A stretch of 15,122 nucleotides of DNA from NCBI GenBank assembly GCA_937975235.1, contig CALJUZ010000046.1, positions 1 to 15,122 on the forward strand. The letters are read 5' to 3'. Of this stretch, positions 13,525-15,122 are shown one piece after another. The translations under genes and the position numbers were made by a program. The stretch's first letter is position 1, and the number at the start of each line of letters is the position of its first letter. The stretch comes from CALJUZ01 sp003387805 (GTDB lineage: Bacteria > Bacillota > Limnochordia > Limnochordales > ZCTH02-B6). The notes beneath the pieces were generated by a model. That model was not told where the DNA came from. It was given only the letters and a program-made list of their open reading frames with translations, and ran no database searches.

Positions 13525-14709
13525 CTACAGCCGTTCCGCGGCCCGCCGCAGCTCCTCGGCCTTGTTGGTCCGCTCCCACGGCAGGTCCAGGTCGGGGCGG
13601 CCGAAATGCCCGTACGCGGCCACGGGCCGGTAGATGGGCCGCTGCAGCTCCAGGTCGCGGATGATGATGCCCGGCCGCAAGTCGAAGTGCTCCCGCACCA
13701 GCCGCTCGATGTCGCGGTCAGCGATGCGGCCGGTGCCGAACGTGTCCACGCTGATGGACACCGGCTCCGCCACGCCGATGGCGTAGGCCAGCTGGATTTC
13801 CACCCGGCGGGCCAGCCCCGCGGCCACGATGTTTTTCGCCACCCAGCGGGCCGCGTACGCGCCCGAGCGGTCCACCTTGGTGGGGTCTTTGCCGCTGAAC
13901 GCGCCGCCGCCGTGCCGGGCCGCGCCGCCGTACGTGTCCACGATGATTTTGCGCCCGGTCAGGCCGGCGTCGCCCTGCGGGCCGCCCACCACGAACCGCC
14001 CCGTGGGGTTCACGATGAAGCGCGTCTCCCGGAGCAGCTCCTCGGGCACCACGGGCTTGATGACGTGCTCGATGACGTCGGCACGAATCCGCTCCTGCGT
14101 GACGTCCGCGTGGTGCTGCGTGGAGACGACGATGGTGTCGATGCGCACCGGCACGCCGTTTTCGTACTCCACCGTCACCTGCGTCTTGCCGTCGGGCCGC
14201 AGGTAGTCCAGCACCTTTTCCTTGCGGACCTGCGCCAGGCGGCGGGCCAGCTTGTGCGCCAGCGAAATGGGCAGCGGCATCAGCTCGGGCGTCTCGTCCA
14301 CCGCGTAGCCGAACATCATGCCCTGGTCGCCCGCGCCGGTGTCTTCCAGCGAGCCCCGGACGACGCCGCCGGCGATGTCCGGCGACTGCTCGTCCAGCGC
14401 CACCATGACGCCGCACGTGTCGGCGTCAAAGCCGTACTTGGCCCGGTCGTAGCCGATGTCCCGGATGGTTTGCCGCACGATTTTCGGAATGTCCACGTGC
14501 GCGGTGCTGGAAATTTCGCCCACAACGACGACCAGGCCCGTGGTAACCACCGTTTCGCACGCGACCCGCGCCGCCGGATCTTTTTCCAGAATGGCATCCA
14601 AAATGGCATCGGAAATTTGGTCGCAAACTTTGTCCGGGTGTCCTTCCGTCACCGACTCGGAAGTGAAGAGGTAGCGTCCGCCGGTGTAGCCGGCCACCGA
14701 GTTCGCCAA
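13525..14709 (-). CDS. metK: S-adenosylmethionine synthetase
   Basis: Makes SAM from methionine and ATP; cytosolic tetramer in the family. 394 aa, normal length. Seen: LFTSESVTEGHPDKVCDQ with H24, D26 and K27, the ATP-site hexapeptide GAGDQG (125-130), and the GGGAFSGKD P-loop-like signature (267-275) followed by PTKVDRSGAYAARWV. The TTG start at 14709 follows AAAGGGGCAGG on the minus strand. A start further in would lose the conserved LFTSES strand. It is preceded by an S-box riboswitch and terminator and followed after 10 bases by the 16-bp repeat array. SAM made here is the feedback ligand for its own leader. Confidence 0.98.
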   Translation of the reverse strand: MANSVAGYTGGRYLFTSESVTEGHPDKVCDQISDAILDAILEKDPAARVACETVVTTGLVVVVGEISSTAHVDIPKIVRQTIRDIGYDRAKYGFDADTCGVMVALDEQSPDIAGGVVRGSLEDTGAGDQGMMFGYAVDETPELMPLPISLAHKLARRLAQVRKEKVLDYLRPDGKTQVTVEYENGVPVRIDTIVVSTQHHADVTQERIRADVIEHVIKPVVPEELLRETRFIVNPTGRFVVGGPQGDAGLTGRKIIVDTYGGAARHGGGAFSGKDPTKVDRSGAYAARWVAKNIVAAGLARRVEIQLAYAIGVAEPVSISVDTFGTGRIADRDIERLVREHFDLRPGIIIRDLELQRPIYRPVAAYGHFGRPDLDLPWERTNKAEELRRAAERL

Positions 14710-14733
14710 TCGTCCTGCCCCTTTCTAGACATG

Positions 14734-14764
14734 AAAAAAGCTTCCGCCCACCTTGGGAAGAAGC
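14734..14764 (-). terminator. Intrinsic terminator of the metK S-box leader
   Basis: Minus-strand stem 14764-14754 (GCTTCTTCCCA) pairs with 14750-14740 (TGGGCGGAAGC) across a 3-base loop, 11 positions with one mismatch, followed directly by T6 (14739-14734). The TGGGAGA near the aptamer 3' end could pair with the TCTTCCCA arm as antiterminator when SAM is low; this pairing is inferred. Confidence 0.92.
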
Positions 14765-14778
14765 CAGACTTGCGCCGA

Positions 14779-14887
14779 CTCTCATCTCCCAGGAACGGAT
14801 CCTGCAGGAATTAGCACCGCACGGCCGCAGCGGGCCGCCGGTTGCCGGGTTTCATCGGGCCTGTCCCTCCACCACTCTTGATAAGAG
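14779..14887 (-). promoter_or_regulatory. SAM-I (S-box) riboswitch aptamer upstream of metK
   Basis: Classic S-box order on the minus strand. CTCTTATC (14887-14880) begins helix P1 and pairs over 8 bp with GATGAGAG (14786-14779). Between them lie AAGAGTGGTGGAGGGA, GGCCCGATGAAACCCGGCA, GTGCTAATTCC and GGGAGATGAGAG. These match the conserved core of SAM-I aptamers. Binding SAM stabilises P1 and lets the downstream terminator form, shutting off metK. A clear promoter was not found: TGGTATTTC (14898-14890) resembles an extended -10, but its start point would fall inside P1, so the real promoter is probably further up in 14900-14940. Confidence 0.97.
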
Positions 14888-14990
14888 CGGAAATACCACG
14901 CTATGCAATTGTTGCGCGTTCGGCTCCCATGCTATCACCGCGCCGCGCGGCTGTCAATGCTGTTTGTCGCGCATTTCGCCGGCGCCCGGC

Positions 14991-15089
14991 GCCGGTGCGG
15001 CGCCGGTAAAGCGCCGGTGGAACGCCGGTGGAGCGCCGATGGAACGCCGGTGCAGAGCCGGTGCAGCGCCGGTGGAACGCCGCTGGAGC
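14991..15089. repeat. 11-bp tandem array, nine units
   Basis: Nine perfectly phased 11-base units, 14991-15089, with consensus GCCGGTGGAAC. The GCCGGTG core is fixed except for a few substitutions; units 3 and 8 are identical. It lies upstream of the metK leader in DNA without a recognised gene. Eleven bases is close to one helical turn and is not a codon multiple. The remaining stretch 15090-15122 is GC-rich with nothing recognisable. Confidence 0.9.
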
Positions 15090-15122
15090 GCCCCGGCGGA
15101 GGCGCAGGGCGCGGGCGGCGGT

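Noticed and set aside
14890..14898. Extended -10 promoter for metK
   Set aside because: TGGTATTTC would start transcription inside the 5' strand of P1, removing part of the S-box aptamer.

Overview
The window is very GC-rich and reads as a chromosomal segment of a Bacillota (Firmicutes), probably one of the high-GC thermophilic lineages (Symbiobacterium, Thermaerobacter or Limnochordia-like). This placement is inference. It rests on a Bce-type peptide-sensing module, a DegS/DegU pair, an S-box (SAM-I) riboswitch with an intrinsic terminator, a BshB1-type deacetylase, and frequent GTG/TTG starts with purine-rich ribosome sites. No phage, IS, tRNA, rRNA or CRISPR locus was seen.

Region 1 (1-5745, + strand) is a complete Bce-like module: response regulator (bceR), short intramembrane-sensing kinase (bceS), ABC ATPase (bceA) and ten-helix permease with a large external domain (bceB). 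The spacer before bceA carries two identical 10-bp direct repeats 21 bp apart upstream of a -10 with no recognisable -35. This is the layout expected for a promoter activated by the regulator.

Region 2 (5752-7696, - strand) is degS-degU, overlapping by 35 bp and convergent with bceB across only 6 bp.

Region 3 (8014-13207, - strand) is one tightly coupled operon in transcription order: ahcY, a GT2 glycosyltransferase, a BshB1-type PIG-L deacetylase, a divergent protein with BshC-like motifs, and mtnP. All junctions are -16 to +4 bp, and ahcY has its own good sigma-A-type promoter. Enzymes that clear SAH and MTA therefore flank a three-gene cassette (sugar transfer, N-deacetylation, possible amino-acid ligation) resembling the last steps of bacillithiol synthesis, but without BshA in the window. 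This is the most interesting candidate for an undescribed pathway.

Region 4 (13525-15122, - strand) is metK under an S-box riboswitch and terminator. SAM synthesis (metK) and by-product recycling (ahcY, mtnP) are thus neighbours, with only metK directly behind the riboswitch.

Nearly every spacer contains its own small GC-rich tandem repeat: 12 bp at 1-48, 36 bp at 1063-1134, a 21-bp core at 2726-2805, 16 bp at 7910-8037, 16 bp at 13387-13514 and 11 bp at 14991-15089. The two 16-bp arrays are each exactly eight units (128 bp), share a related core, and sit at the 3' ends of mtnP and metK.
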